Below, in pieces: positions 48,479 to 57,692 of a DNA stretch of 64,000 nucleotides. Source of the stretch: Rhodoblastus sp963804045 (lineage in GTDB: Bacteria > Pseudomonadota > Alphaproteobacteria > Rhizobiales > Beijerinckiaceae); NCBI GenBank assembly GCA_963804045.1, contig CAWDOR010000045.1:62001-126000 (forward strand). The letters are read 5' to 3'. The notes beneath the pieces were generated by a model. That model worked only from the letters and a program-made list of their open reading frames with translations, made no database searches and was not told the DNA's origin. The position numbers were made by a program, and so were the translations under genes. The stretch's first letter is position 1, and each line of letters starts with the position of its first letter.

Positions 48479-49003
48479 TCAATGTGCGTTGAGCGAACCG
48501 ACCACCCGACCGGTGACCGCGTCCATGAACAGATGCACGACCCGCCCGTTCGGGCGCAGCAGACTGATATCGTAAATGTCGCTATTCTCCCAGCGGCAGA
48601 GCTTGCCCGCCAGGACTTCGCCATTGCCAATCAACGCCGCCCGCCGCATGGCCTGGAAGGGCGCAAGCAAACCCTGTGCGCCGACGCGCTCCCGGGTTTC
48701 GGCGGCGTTGAAGCATTTTTTGGCGCCCGGTCCCGCCAACCCGCGCTCGGCCAGCGGCGGCGGCGGACCGACGGGAATATCCGGGCCCGAACCGTCATAG
48801 GCTGGCCCATTGAAGCCCGGGCCATTGTAGCCCGGGCCATTGAAACGCGGGCCGTCAAAGCGCGGACCGTCGAAACGCGGCCCGCCAAAGCCGCCACCGA
48901 AGCCGCCGCCGAAACGAAATCCCTGCGCCCAAGCCGGCGCGGCAGCGCTGGCCGCCAGGCCGCACAGCAGCGGGAACAGGAAGAGAGACTTGTTTCGGAC
49001 CAT
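48479..49003 (-). CDS. PepSY-like secreted protein with pentapeptide tandem repeats
   Basis: A 174-aa protein. ATG 49003 gives a clean signal peptide (LFLFPLLCGLAASAAAPAWA). Residues about 41-70 are six GPxFD/GPxYN-type pentapeptides (48794-48883). The C-terminal domain has KKCFNAAETRERVGAQGLL, LCRWENSDIYDISLLR and HLFMDAVTGRVVG, like PepSY proteins found next to Feu-type regulators. It starts the operon with the response regulator 12 bases downstream. It may bind or inhibit the sensor, by analogy with FeuN (inference). Confidence 0.7.
   Translation of the reverse strand: MVRNKSLFLFPLLCGLAASAAAPAWAQGFRFGGGFGGGFGGPRFDGPRFDGPRFNGPGYNGPGFNGPAYDGSGPDIPVGPPPPLAERGLAGPGAKKCFNAAETRERVGAQGLLAPFQAMRRAALIGNGEVLAGKLCRWENSDIYDISLLRPNGRVVHLFMDAVTGRVVGSLNAH
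48794..48883 (-). repeat. 15-base tandem repeats coding GP-aromatic pentapeptides
   Basis: Six units of 15 bases in the PepSY-like gene, coding GPRFD, GPRFD, GPRFN, GPGYN, GPGFN, GPAYD. A degenerate Gly-Phe run precedes them. Prone to copy-number change. Confidence 0.8.
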
Positions 49004-49155
49004 GCCCGACAATGACTGCGCGAGTCTGAACGATGCGTGAACTCCCACCCATCATGCCGTCGCGCGAGCGACTTGAGAAGCGCATTTTTCGGTCGTGATT
49101 TAGCCGCATTGGTTCCGCTTGATTGTTCGAAGAAGCCCCCTGCCGGAGCCGACGG

Positions 49156-49725
49156 ATGATCTTGCGCCTTCCGACCCATGCCGCCGCGCCTCTGGCGCTT
49201 GCCGCCGCCGCTCTGGGCTGGCTGCTGATCGACGCGCCGCCTCCACTATCCTCCGCGCCGCGCGTTGGCGCCGGGATCGCCGCCCCCGCGCCCGTCGCCA
49301 CGCCCGCGTCGGGGCTACGCTCCTTCGCGTATTATCCCGAACAACTGGCGGCGCTCGCCAGCCTGAACTCCTTCCACCCGGCGGCGGACCCCGGTCTCGC
49401 GTCGCAAAGGCTCGCGCTCGCCGCGCCGGAGAAAGACTTCGCCCCCAATCCCGCGCGCGAGGCGGCCAAGCCGTCGCGGCGCGTCGCGCCTGCGTCGCGC
49501 GGCGCGCCGATTCAGCCGCTCCAGCCGAGCTCTTCCCCGACTGAAGCCACGGTCGAGCCGGCGCCCAGGTCCGAATGGAAGATTTTCGGGTTGCGCGTTC
49601 CCGCGCCAGCCTGGCCCAACGGCGAGGCTCTGCGCCAGCCCGCCGAGCAGGTTCGCGGCGCCGCGGTCGGCCTGAAGGACAAAGCCGCCGCGCTTGGCGA
49701 CAGGATCGCCACACTCTGGCGCTAA
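49156..49725 (+). CDS. Hypothetical membrane-anchored or secreted protein
   Basis: A 189-aa protein from ATG 49156. One N-terminal hydrophobic helix (AAPLALAAAALGWLLIDAPP), then a Pro/Ala-rich, mostly disordered body and a short helical C-terminus (LKDKAAALGDRIATLW). Divergent from the PepSY gene. GC-rich and low complexity, so confidence that it is translated is moderate. Confidence 0.5.
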   Translation: MILRLPTHAAAPLALAAAALGWLLIDAPPPLSSAPRVGAGIAAPAPVATPASGLRSFAYYPEQLAALASLNSFHPAADPGLASQRLALAAPEKDFAPNPAREAAKPSRRVAPASRGAPIQPLQPSSSPTEATVEPAPRSEWKIFGLRVPAPAWPNGEALRQPAEQVRGAAVGLKDKAAALGDRIATLWR

Positions 49726-49897
49726 GCGGAGCTTCCGACAAGAGACGGCCGGTTTTCGGACAAAACCCGCTCAAACAAACGACGTTAAGCGGACATTCTC
49801 TGGCTCGACCGCGAATGTCCGCGCAGAAGGATTTGCGCTTTTCGACGAATCTGCGATTCTCCCGCCGCCGCCCTCCGGCGGCCTCTCGGGATCGATC

Positions 49898-50476
49898 GTG
49901 AAATCCTTCTACCGTCTCGCCCTCGTCGTCGTCGTCGCCCTTGCGCTGGGCTTGGGCGCGACCGCGCTCGCCTTGCGCGGCGACCCTGCCTTCGGCGGGG
50001 TGCGGATCGGAGCCTGGAGCTCCTGGCCGCATCTCGGCGCGCCGGACATCGACCCCTATGCCCGCGCCGTCATCGCCGTCGAGGGCGTACTGCCGCTGGG
50101 CGCCAATGAGGGGCTGGCCTTTGTCGCCACCGAAGACGACGATGGCGCGCCGCTCGACACGCATTGCGCTTATGAGATTTCGGGCCCGGCCCTGCCCGCG
50201 CGGCTGTGGACCCTGGCCTCCTATCGGCCCAGCGGCCAGCCGGCCTCCACCGAGCCGGGGCGCTTCGCCCTGAGTTCCGCCGGGCTGCTGCGCGGCGCAG
50301 AGGGCGAATTCGCCATCGCCGCCGCACGCGGCGCGCGACCCGGCAACTGGCTGCCGCTTGGCGAAAGCGGCGCCTTCATCCTCGTCCTGCGTCTCTATCA
50401 GGCCAGTTCCGGCGCGCTGTCCGACGCCTATGACGGGCTGGTTCTGCCCAAGATCAAAAGAGGCGGCTGTTCATGA
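49898..50476 (+). CDS. DUF1214 domain membrane-anchored protein
   Basis: A 192-aa protein from GTG 49898. N-terminal anchor helix (LALVVVVALALGLGATALAL), then the DUF1214 domain (DTHCAYEISGPALPARLWTL; RFALSSAGLLRG; GNWLPLGESGAFILVLRLYQ). The stop overlaps the next ATG (ATGA). DUF1214 and DUF1254 proteins occur in pairs in Alphaproteobacteria. Biochemical role unknown. Confidence 0.78.
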   Translation: MKSFYRLALVVVVALALGLGATALALRGDPAFGGVRIGAWSSWPHLGAPDIDPYARAVIAVEGVLPLGANEGLAFVATEDDDGAPLDTHCAYEISGPALPARLWTLASYRPSGQPASTEPGRFALSSAGLLRGAEGEFAIAAARGARPGNWLPLGESGAFILVLRLYQASSGALSDAYDGLVLPKIKRGGCS

Positions 50477-51090
50477 GCGACAGGCGCGATCCTCTCGACA
50501 GGGCGCTCGATCTTCTCCCCTGGCTGCTCGGCGTCCTGTTCGGGGCCGCCACGATTCATTTGCTGACGCTGCTCGCCACCCCGGCCTTGACGCCAACCAC
50601 AGCCTATCGTCGCACGGCGGCGGAAATGCCGCTTGGCGAGGCGCGGCTGATGCCGCGCGCCGGACCAGGCGCCGCCGGGCCTGGTTTCAGCGACCCTTTC
50701 GCCGCCCTCGCGGTCTGCCGGTTCGATCTGAGTCAAGGCCCGTTGCGGCTACGCGCCGAAAGCGATGGCGAGCATCCGCTGTCGGTCTCCTTGCGCCTCG
50801 CCGACGGCTCGACCTTCTATTCCGGCTCCGACCGGCAGGCGCCCGAGGGCCGCTTCAATATTTTGATCGTCACCCAGCCGCAGGCCGATGCGATCGACGA
50901 GGCGCATGACAATGCCGATGTCGGCGATGGCGCGGCCAAGCCAGCGGAACTGGACGAATTGCGGCTGATCTCGCCGCGTCTGAAGGGATTTGCCATTTTC
51001 CGGCAAATGGCGCTGCGCGACGGCGATTATGAATCGGCGGCGGCGCGGCGGGACAAATTCACATGCAAAATCGAGCAGGCGTCGCCGTGA
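50473..51090 (+). CDS. DUF1254-like membrane-anchored partner protein
   Basis: A 205-aa protein overlapping the DUF1214 gene by 4 bases. N-terminal anchor helix (LLPWLLGVLFGAATIHLLTL) and a domain with GFSDPFAALAVCRFDLSQGP, LSVSLRLADGSTFYSGSDRQ and LRLISPRLKG, as in the companion proteins of DUF1214. Likely functions with the preceding protein on the periplasmic face. Confidence 0.72.
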   Translation: MSDRRDPLDRALDLLPWLLGVLFGAATIHLLTLLATPALTPTTAYRRTAAEMPLGEARLMPRAGPGAAGPGFSDPFAALAVCRFDLSQGPLRLRAESDGEHPLSVSLRLADGSTFYSGSDRQAPEGRFNILIVTQPQADAIDEAHDNADVGDGAAKPAELDELRLISPRLKGFAIFRQMALRDGDYESAAARRDKFTCKIEQASP

Positions 51091-51120
51091 TGGCGGCGTA
51101 AGAAAAAATCAGGAAAATCT

Positions 51121-51306
51121 TCAGGCGCGTTTCTTGCGGCGCGAACGCGGGGCTGAGGCCTTGCGGCCCTTTTTGGCGGTTTTCTCGTCGTCCGCGTCGC
51201 GGCAATAGCGCACGCCCAGAAAAAACAGGATTTGCGCCGAGCCTTCCGGCGGCGGCGTAGCGGCGCGGCGGCGCCCCTCAATCGGCATTCGAACAACTTC
51301 ACCCAT
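51121..51306 (-). CDS. Small basic conserved-type protein
   Basis: 61 aa when started at ATG 51306 (MGEVVRMPIEGRRRAATPPP). The core GSAQILFFLGVRYCR followed by a Lys/Arg-rich tail is a pattern I associate with short alphaproteobacterial proteins of unknown function. Convergent with the DUF1254 gene. Confidence 0.5.
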   Translation of the reverse strand: MGEVVRMPIEGRRRAATPPPEGSAQILFFLGVRYCRDADDEKTAKKGRKASAPRSRRKKRA

Positions 51307-51562
51307 GGCTCTCGCCCTCATTCGGCGGCCTGCGCTGGCGACCGCGAAACCATCGGCGCCATCGACCCTTTCGTAACCGATGGCGGAAGCAATTCCGGCG
51401 CCGGATGTTTTTTTCGAATCGGCGCCCGACGATCAGGAAGAGGCGTAGAAGTTAATGAATCGCTGTTCTCCCGGTCGCGACCCCATTAAAGTTCGCTATG
51501 GTTAATGATGTGTCAATAAACGCGCCCTAGCATGGCCGAGAACGAAATTTTCGGAACCGCCC

Positions 51563-52690
51563 ATGCCTGCCGACATGTATTCACGTCTGCGCGACCTCGC
51601 CGCATCCGCCGAGAGCAAGCCCGCCGAGATGCGTCCGGTGCTTTTGCGCGTGACCACCGATCTATTCGTCCTTCACGACAGCCATACCCCCCAGGAAATT
51701 CACCTGTTCGAGGAAATGGCCTGCCGGTTGATCGACGATTTAGACGAGGCGACGCGAAGTCATGTGGCGCGAAAGCTCGCCGGTTGCGCCGATGCGCCGG
51801 GAGAAGTGCTGCGCCGGTTGAGGTTGCGCGGCGGCGCCGCCGCGCACGAACTGTTGTTGAGCGACCGCCAGATCGGCTGGACCGACCTGCGTCAGATCGC
51901 CGCCAGCGGCGCCTGCGACCATGCCTGCGCCGTCGCCGGCCGCACCGATCTCGACCGCGAGATCTCCTCCATTCTCGCGGGACGCCCGGAACGCGAAGTG
52001 GCCCGCGCGCTCGCCGCCAATAGCCAGGCGCCGCTAGCGGTGGAGGACATGCGGCTGCTGATTTCCCGTGGCCGCGAGGACCAGACGCTGGCCAAGGCCT
52101 TGCTCGCGCGCAGCGCGCTCGGCCTCGACCATCTGCCGCTCTATCTCTCCGCGGAAGGCGAACAGCGCAAGAAGCTGCTCCACATCGCCCGCCAGGCCGG
52201 ATTGACGCAATTGGGGCGGCCGGAAACGACGCCCGAACTGGACGCGGAAGTCTGTTCGCGGCTCGAGGCGGCGGCCTTGCGGCAAAAGCGCGCCGCCTTC
52301 GCTTTAGCTCTGGCGGAAATCATTGGCTGCGACCCACTCTGCGCCCGCCGCATCGTCGAAGAGGACAGCGGCGACGCTCTGACCCTCGCCTTCATCGCCA
52401 TGGGTCTGCCCAAGGATGTCGCGGCGCGGATTTTCCTGATCGCCTTCCCGAAAGTGGCGTTGGACGCCGACGGCTTCAAACGCAATCTGGCGCTTTACCA
52501 GTCGCTGCCGCGCCGCGACGCCGCACGGATCGTCAGCGCGGTCTCCGGCGATTCCCGCCTCAGCGCCGCGCTGGTCCGCCAACAGGCGCGGCGCGCGCCG
52601 GCTCTCGCCGCAGCGGCCGCCGCTCAGGCGTCGGAAGAACGCGATGCGCAAAGCCTCCGGGACTATCTGGCGACGCGAAAGGGCGCATGA
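51563..52690 (+). CDS. DUF2336 domain protein
   Basis: A 375-aa protein from ATG 51563. All-helical, HEAT-like sequence beginning MPADMYSRLRDLAASAESKP and containing LFEEMACRLIDDLDEATRSH and LAANSQAPLAVEDMRLLISR, typical of alphaproteobacterial DUF2336 proteins. No enzymatic motif. Some members are tied to motility or stress signalling in literature on relatives, but nothing nearby indicates this here. Confidence 0.8.
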   Translation: MPADMYSRLRDLAASAESKPAEMRPVLLRVTTDLFVLHDSHTPQEIHLFEEMACRLIDDLDEATRSHVARKLAGCADAPGEVLRRLRLRGGAAAHELLLSDRQIGWTDLRQIAASGACDHACAVAGRTDLDREISSILAGRPEREVARALAANSQAPLAVEDMRLLISRGREDQTLAKALLARSALGLDHLPLYLSAEGEQRKKLLHIARQAGLTQLGRPETTPELDAEVCSRLEAAALRQKRAAFALALAEIIGCDPLCARRIVEEDSGDALTLAFIAMGLPKDVAARIFLIAFPKVALDADGFKRNLALYQSLPRRDAARIVSAVSGDSRLSAALVRQQARRAPALAAAAAAQASEERDAQSLRDYLATRKGA

Positions 52691-52765
52691 GCGCGACCGA
52701 GGCCGGACAGCGCCCCTGTCACCGCACAGCGCGCCCACCGTCCGTCATCGGATGAAACTGAAAGT

Positions 52766-55708
52766 TCAGAGACTGGGCGGGGGCGTCAGCATCGCCTTGG
52801 TCACCCCGGTGAGCGTCAGCGCATCGCCGTAAATATCGGTGATGACAGCCGACCCCGCCGTGTTCTGCGTCGTATGGGCGAGCACGGTCTGCCAGTCCGC
52901 GATCTGATTGGCGGCCGTCGGGCCGGCGCTGAAGGCCGAGGCGCTGAACTGGAGCGTATCCGCCGAGGCGCCCGTCGCGACAAAGCCGGACAGCGTATCC
53001 TGCCAGGCCGTCTGGTTCGGGCCGGAGGCCGGAGCGAAAACGAATGTGTCGCCGCTGCTTGCCGAGGCCGCGATGACTTCGGTGGCGTGCGGATTGACGG
53101 CGAAGATGTCGGCGCCGACGGCGACGCTCAATTGCGCCGGCCCGACCGAAACTGCGTCATTCGCGCCGTAAAGCGTAAGCCGGCCGGCGCCCGCGCTGTT
53201 GTCGGCAGCTAAGGCGGCGACCACGCCAGAGGAACGATAGACGATCTCGTCGGACGTGTAAGGCTGGCCGGTGATGCCGTAATTGTCCAGCTGATAGGCG
53301 CCGTCGGCGTCCACCGTCTTCACCTGGGAGAGCGCGCCATTGAGCATCAGCGTATAGCCGCCATTCGCCCCGAGGCTTTTTGACGCCAGCACATTGCCGC
53401 TGGCGTCCGACCAGCTTTGCGCGGAGAGAGCGCCCGCGGCCGTATAGGCGTTGTCATAAGAGGCGTAGCTTTCGCCCCAGGCCGATCCAGCGACATAGGC
53501 GCGAATATCGTAACTGCCGTCGGCATTGACCGTCTTCACCTGATAAAGCGCGCCGTTCAGCGTCAGGCTGTAAGCGCCATTGGCCTGAAGGGTCTCGCTG
53601 CCCAGCAGATTGCCGCTGGCGTCATACCAGGCCTGGAGATCGCGAACACCCGACGCGGCATAGCCATTTTCATAGGAGGCGTAGCTCAAGCCCCAGGCGG
53701 ATCCGGCGGCATAGACGCGCTGGTCGTAGCTGCCGTCCGCACCCCAGCTTTCGGTCTCATAGAGCGTCGCGCCATTGAGCAAGGTCTCGCTCGCCAGTCT
53801 GTTACTGGCGCCATAGACCAGATCGAAGCGGGTGAAAGGCTGCCCGGTCACGCCATAACAATCGATCTCCTTGAGCGTGCCGTCGGCGTTGAAGGTCACG
53901 TTCTCAAAGCTGCCGGCGGCATAGGGCTGTTGCAGCACGATCGCCGCCGCGCCCAGCGCCGCCTTCTGCGCCACCGTCAGGCTCGGGGCGACGTCGCTCG
54001 TCTCGATTTCTACAGTCTTTTCCGCAGCGAGCGTGGCGATTTGCCCAGGCGTCAGCGCCTGAATTTGCGCGGCGGCATCGGCGATGACGAGCGTATAAGG
54101 CGTCGTGATCTCACCCAAAGCCTTGGAGTTGGCCAGCGCCTGCGCCGCCGTCAGGGCGAGGCTCGGCGTCGTCAAATCCGTCAGGGCGATCGAGGCAATA
54201 TTGCCATCCGCGTTCAATGCGGCGAGATTGGCCGCAACATTCGCCGCCGCATCGGAAATCAGGATGTCGCCTGCGGCGTCGAGCGCGGGTTGAGCGGCGA
54301 GGAATTGCGCCACCGTGTAAGTGGTTGGGACGGCGATGCGAATGGCGGTGCTGCCGAGCACGCTTGCGGCGGCGGAATTCACCGGCCCTGCCGCAAGGGT
54401 GAAGGTCGCGCCGGCATAACTGCCAGAAAGATTGAGTTTGGCGACAATCGCCCCCGCATCCGACAGAGTCAGGACGCCATTGGCGAAAGACGCCGTGTCG
54501 ATGGCCCGCGAAATATCGATGGCGTCGCCGGCCTGAAACCCGGAAATCGTCGCGGCGAAAACCACCGGGGAGGCCTGCGTGTCATAGATCGCCAGAGTTC
54601 CGCCAGCCCCCGCGAAAGCGATCGTATTGGCGGAATTGGTCGCGGCGGAATCGACGGTCAGGATCGCGTCGGCGCCAATGCTCACCTGGCCGTCGCCGGT
54701 TAGCCCGTCGATGAAATTGGCGACGCGCGGCCCAAAGCGACCATAGGAGGCATAGCTCGCGGCATCGCCGCCGAGAGTCAGGCTTTGGCCGGCCGCGACC
54801 AGGATGACGCCGTTATCGACGATATAGTTCGCATTCAAACTGCCGCTGGCGGCAAGGGTGACGCCGGGATCGACGGTGATCGCGCCGAGAGCGGCGCCGC
54901 CGACAGAACCCAGCTCGATCGACGAATAGGCGTCCGCCGCCAGGCCGGTGACGGTGAATTGCGATCCGCCGAGCTGGACAATGCTCGTGTCCGCTACGCT
55001 GCCGCCGCCGAGCGTCGCGCTGGAGCCGCCATCGCCTGTCGCCGTAACGCTGAAGCCGCTTCCAGAATCCGTCGCTCCGCCAACGGTGAAGGACGCGGGG
55101 CCTTCTAGCGTCACCGTGGCGCCGCCCAGCGAGGCGTTTCCGGACACCGCCAAGGATCCGCCATTGAGAACAATAGCGCCGCCGGGCAGGCTAAGGCTGC
55201 CGGCGTCCAAGACGCCGAGCGCGATGCTGAAGGATGAGGCGGCGCCAATGTCGTCGCCATAATTGACCGTAAGGGCGTTCGCGCCGGCGCCGGTCAGCGC
55301 GCCGCCGACCGTCATGGTCCCGCCCCCGATGAACAGCGAACCGGAACCGAGGTCGACAGCTCCGGTCACGCCGAGAGAGCTGAGGCCCAAATAGCCGCCG
55401 CTGTAGCTGTCCAGCGCCAAGGCCTGTGATGACAGGACCGAGAGCGACCCGAACTCGAACTGGCCGGCCAGTTCGACGCCGGTTCCCGCGCCGTCAACAT
55501 AGACAGCGCCGGCCGCGCCGTCGCCCGAAATCGCCGTGGTCAGCGTGCTGGCGAAAGACTCGAGCCAGGCCGTGTCGGCGGCGCCAGGCGCATTCGGCGA
55601 CGGCGTCTGACCCGTGGTTTGATCGGCCCATAATCCAGCGCTCGCCCAAGCGCCGCCAGTCGGGGAGGTCCATTGATAGCTATTGGAAATGACGGTTATG
55701 GCGGACAT
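52766..55708 (-). CDS. Large repeat protein, probable type I secreted adhesin-like protein
   Basis: A 980-aa protein; ATG 55708 behind AAGGATACGCGC. No Cys-poor signal peptide or membrane anchor. The N-terminal 400 residues are beta-solenoid-like Gly/Ala/Ser repeats (GSLSLPGGAIVLNGGSLAVS). A middle Ala-rich segment (AQFLAAQPALDAAGDILISD; TAAQALANSKALGEIT) resembles repeats in large secreted proteins. It then has at least two 72-residue repeats (GSAWGxSYASYxNxY...LNGALxQVKTVxADG) and a C-terminal region GDTFVFAPASGPNQTAWQDT to DALTLTGVTKAML that looks like RTX-type type I secretion ends. No transporter genes are adjacent. Confidence 0.65.
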   Translation of the reverse strand: MSAITVISNSYQWTSPTGGAWASAGLWADQTTGQTPSPNAPGAADTAWLESFASTLTTAISGDGAAGAVYVDGAGTGVELAGQFEFGSLSVLSSQALALDSYSGGYLGLSSLGVTGAVDLGSGSLFIGGGTMTVGGALTGAGANALTVNYGDDIGAASSFSIALGVLDAGSLSLPGGAIVLNGGSLAVSGNASLGGATVTLEGPASFTVGGATDSGSGFSVTATGDGGSSATLGGGSVADTSIVQLGGSQFTVTGLAADAYSSIELGSVGGAALGAITVDPGVTLAASGSLNANYIVDNGVILVAAGQSLTLGGDAASYASYGRFGPRVANFIDGLTGDGQVSIGADAILTVDSAATNSANTIAFAGAGGTLAIYDTQASPVVFAATISGFQAGDAIDISRAIDTASFANGVLTLSDAGAIVAKLNLSGSYAGATFTLAAGPVNSAAASVLGSTAIRIAVPTTYTVAQFLAAQPALDAAGDILISDAAANVAANLAALNADGNIASIALTDLTTPSLALTAAQALANSKALGEITTPYTLVIADAAAQIQALTPGQIATLAAEKTVEIETSDVAPSLTVAQKAALGAAAIVLQQPYAAGSFENVTFNADGTLKEIDCYGVTGQPFTRFDLVYGASNRLASETLLNGATLYETESWGADGSYDQRVYAAGSAWGLSYASYENGYAASGVRDLQAWYDASGNLLGSETLQANGAYSLTLNGALYQVKTVNADGSYDIRAYVAGSAWGESYASYDNAYTAAGALSAQSWSDASGNVLASKSLGANGGYTLMLNGALSQVKTVDADGAYQLDNYGITGQPYTSDEIVYRSSGVVAALAADNSAGAGRLTLYGANDAVSVGPAQLSVAVGADIFAVNPHATEVIAASASSGDTFVFAPASGPNQTAWQDTLSGFVATGASADTLQFSASAFSAGPTAANQIADWQTVLAHTTQNTAGSAVITDIYGDALTLTGVTKAMLTPPPSL
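53230..53760 (-). repeat. 216-base tandem repeats in the large secreted protein gene
   Basis: Matching blocks begin near 53331 and 53547 (period 216 bases, 72 codons), with a diverged partial copy near 53765. Reading frame is kept, so repeats encode protein modules. Confidence 0.7.
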
Positions 55709-56442
55709 GCGCGTATCCTTGGCGAGATCTTAGAGCTGATAGGTTTGATGACGGCGTCCGGGCGACTCGGCTGCTTTCCGACCTCGCCGGGACGAGGGCT
55801 CGACTGCGCGCCGCGCTTGACCGCCAAGCCCTTCCACAGGATAGGCCCACTTTAACTTTGCGTCAGGGATGCTCTGGGGGCCGGCGATCGAGCGCCAATC
55901 AAAAATTTCAAACATGAAACTCACAGTCTAATAAACTTGGCGCTATATCTGAAAAGTAGCAGAATAAAAGGGAAACGCAACCCACTTGAATCGAGACGAA
56001 TCCAACGCACAGCTTATTGCTTTTATGGAATTTTATAGCTTACTGCGCCGCAGCGGGCGGCAGGCGCAAACGCAAAGATCGCCGCCGATCGTCGCCCCTT
56101 TCCGAAGCGTTTCCTTCGTTGTAAATCCCCGCCGGCGGCGTATACGCGGCGCGCTGGCGGTAAAACCGGGTGCGCCCGTTTCCGCTGCAAAGGATTCGGA
56201 AAGCGAAACGCATCAACGCGACCTGAGAGGAGACATAAAACCATAAATGTCGGCTCGTTGCGTCTCGGCGGCGAACCAAGCCTCCTTCTCGCGAAAACTG
56301 GCTTCGCCTCGGGAGCCACGCTCACGCGGATTTACTGAAATCAAATGTTGATCTCGTCCGAATTGACCAACCGCGACTTCTGAAAGAATGCGTTGCAAGA
56401 TGGTCCGAAACTGCAGAAGATTAGTGTCTGGCTGTGACAATC
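55709..56442. other. Gene-poor stretch upstream of the large repeat protein
   Basis: About 730 bases. The left part (55709-55990) is AT-richer and should hold the promoter of the repeat protein gene. The remainder has open frames on both strands with Arg/Pro-rich shadow-like composition. Nothing convincing as a gene. The right end merges with IS3 debris. Confidence 0.5.
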
Positions 56443-56680
56443 CCCGGCGACCCAAGCGTCCATGACAATGGCGACACAGACCATGCCGTCCCACGTCGAG
56501 ACATAGGTCGGGTCAGACAACCGGAGCCGGTAGGGGCCGGCGCCCTGAACCGCCGAGTGACACAATCCAATGGCAAGGCGCGGCCTCGTTTTGAATCGTC
56601 GTGCGCGCCAGCTTGCCAAGGATGACGCCGTGCAGGCCCATGGCGCGCATCGGGCGAGCCACAGCGCAGCGCCTATGCCG
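56443..56680 (-). pseudogene. IS3-family transposase (orfB) remnant
   Basis: Pieces of an IS3 integrase-type transposase are visible in order on the minus strand but in three frames: ARPMRAMGLHGVILGKLART near 56670-56600, LPLDCVTRRFRAPAPT near 56570-56520, and DPTYVSTWDGMVCVAIVMDAWVAG (56514-56443, cite first 20: DPTYVSTWDGMVCVAIVMDA). The last matches the second catalytic Asp region of the rve domain. No ends, no DDE Glu region and several frameshifts: a dead fragment. It abuts the 3' end of the neighbouring lysR gene. Confidence 0.8.
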
Positions 56681-57599
56681 TGTCTTTCGGCCTGAGGCCG
56701 GAAGAAAAGCACGATTGAGTCGCGTCCGGCGGCCGGCAGACCTCCAGCAAGGCCCAGGCGGCCCGCGATTGATAAATCTGCTTGTGACGCAGCAGAAAAA
56801 ACGGCCGTCTCGGCAAGGCTTGCGGCAATTGCCTGAGGGCGCCGGAACGCAGATAGGGACCCGCGACCAGACGCGACACGACGGTGACGCCCGCTCCCGC
56901 CGCCACTGCGGAAAGCACCGCCTCATTGGACGGCAATTCCAGCGCTGGCGGAATTTGCGCGACCTCTGGCGCCAACAGGCGCAACGCCAGTTCAAAGGCG
57001 GCGCGGGTGCCAGACCCCTTTTCCCGCGCCACCCAGGAGACTTGCGTCAAATCGCCCTGCCCCCATTCCAGCTTTTCGGCGACCTCCGGCGCGGCGACCG
57101 CGACCAGTTCGTCCTCGTCGATGGGTTCGACCTCGATCAATTCATGGTGAGTCTCGCCTTCGACGAGACCGAAGTCGATTTCGCCGCTCAAGGTCAGCGC
57201 CGCGACTTCTTCGGTATTGCCGATGGTCAAATGTACTGAAACCCCGGGGTGCGCCGCCTTGAATCGCGCCAGCCGCTCTGGAAGCCAGTAATTGCCGATG
57301 GTCTGGCTGGCCGCCACCACCACGGCGCCGAGCTTGACGCCGCCGAGATCGGCCAGGACTTTTTCCGCCCGCTGGCTGGCGTGCAACAGCAGGCGGGCCT
57401 CCGCGAGAAAAAATTTGCCGGCTTCGGTCAGCGCGACCCGGCGGCCGATGCGCTTGAACAGAATGACGTCATGGCGCGCCTCCAGCGCGCCGATCGCCGA
57501 AGACACCGCCGACTGAGTCAGATGCAGCGCCTGCGCGGCCTGGGTGACATGCTCCCGCTCGGCGACGGCGATGAAAATCCGCAATTGCTCCAGGGTCAT
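56673..57599 (-). CDS. LysR family transcriptional regulator (CbbR/CysB-like)
   Basis: 308 aa from ATG 57599 (MTLEQLRIFIAVAEREHVTQ), preferred to an upstream start. HTH AAQALHLTQSAVSSAIGALE, effector domain with GAVVVAASQTIGNYWLPERL and IDFGLVEGE. The nearest relatives by look are CbbR-type or sulfur-assimilation-type LysR proteins. The last few codons (KDTA) run into the IS3 remnant, so the original C-terminus may have been altered. It lies next to sulfur-oxidation genes, so a role in their control is possible but unproven. Confidence 0.85.
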   Translation of the reverse strand: MTLEQLRIFIAVAEREHVTQAAQALHLTQSAVSSAIGALEARHDVILFKRIGRRVALTEAGKFFLAEARLLLHASQRAEKVLADLGGVKLGAVVVAASQTIGNYWLPERLARFKAAHPGVSVHLTIGNTEEVAALTLSGEIDFGLVEGETHHELIEVEPIDEDELVAVAAPEVAEKLEWGQGDLTQVSWVAREKGSGTRAAFELALRLLAPEVAQIPPALELPSNEAVLSAVAAGAGVTVVSRLVAGPYLRSGALRQLPQALPRRPFFLLRHKQIYQSRAAWALLEVCRPPDATQSCFSSGLRPKDTA

Positions 57600-57692
57600 G
57601 ACGGGGTCCGGCGAAAACAGGGGCTCAACATAGGCCATGCCCCTGCTTGCCGGCAAATCCCCATGAACCTGACTTCGTGTCGTGCGGGCGGA

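Noticed and set aside
51440..51562. CtrA-like TTAA half-sites before the DUF2336 gene
   Set aside because: TTAA pairs are present, but spacing is not 7 bases, so they do not match the CtrA consensus.
56023..56325. Minus-strand open frame of 100 codons
   Set aside because: Arg/Pro-rich composition typical of antisense shadow in GC-rich DNA, no ribosome site, no recognisable motif.
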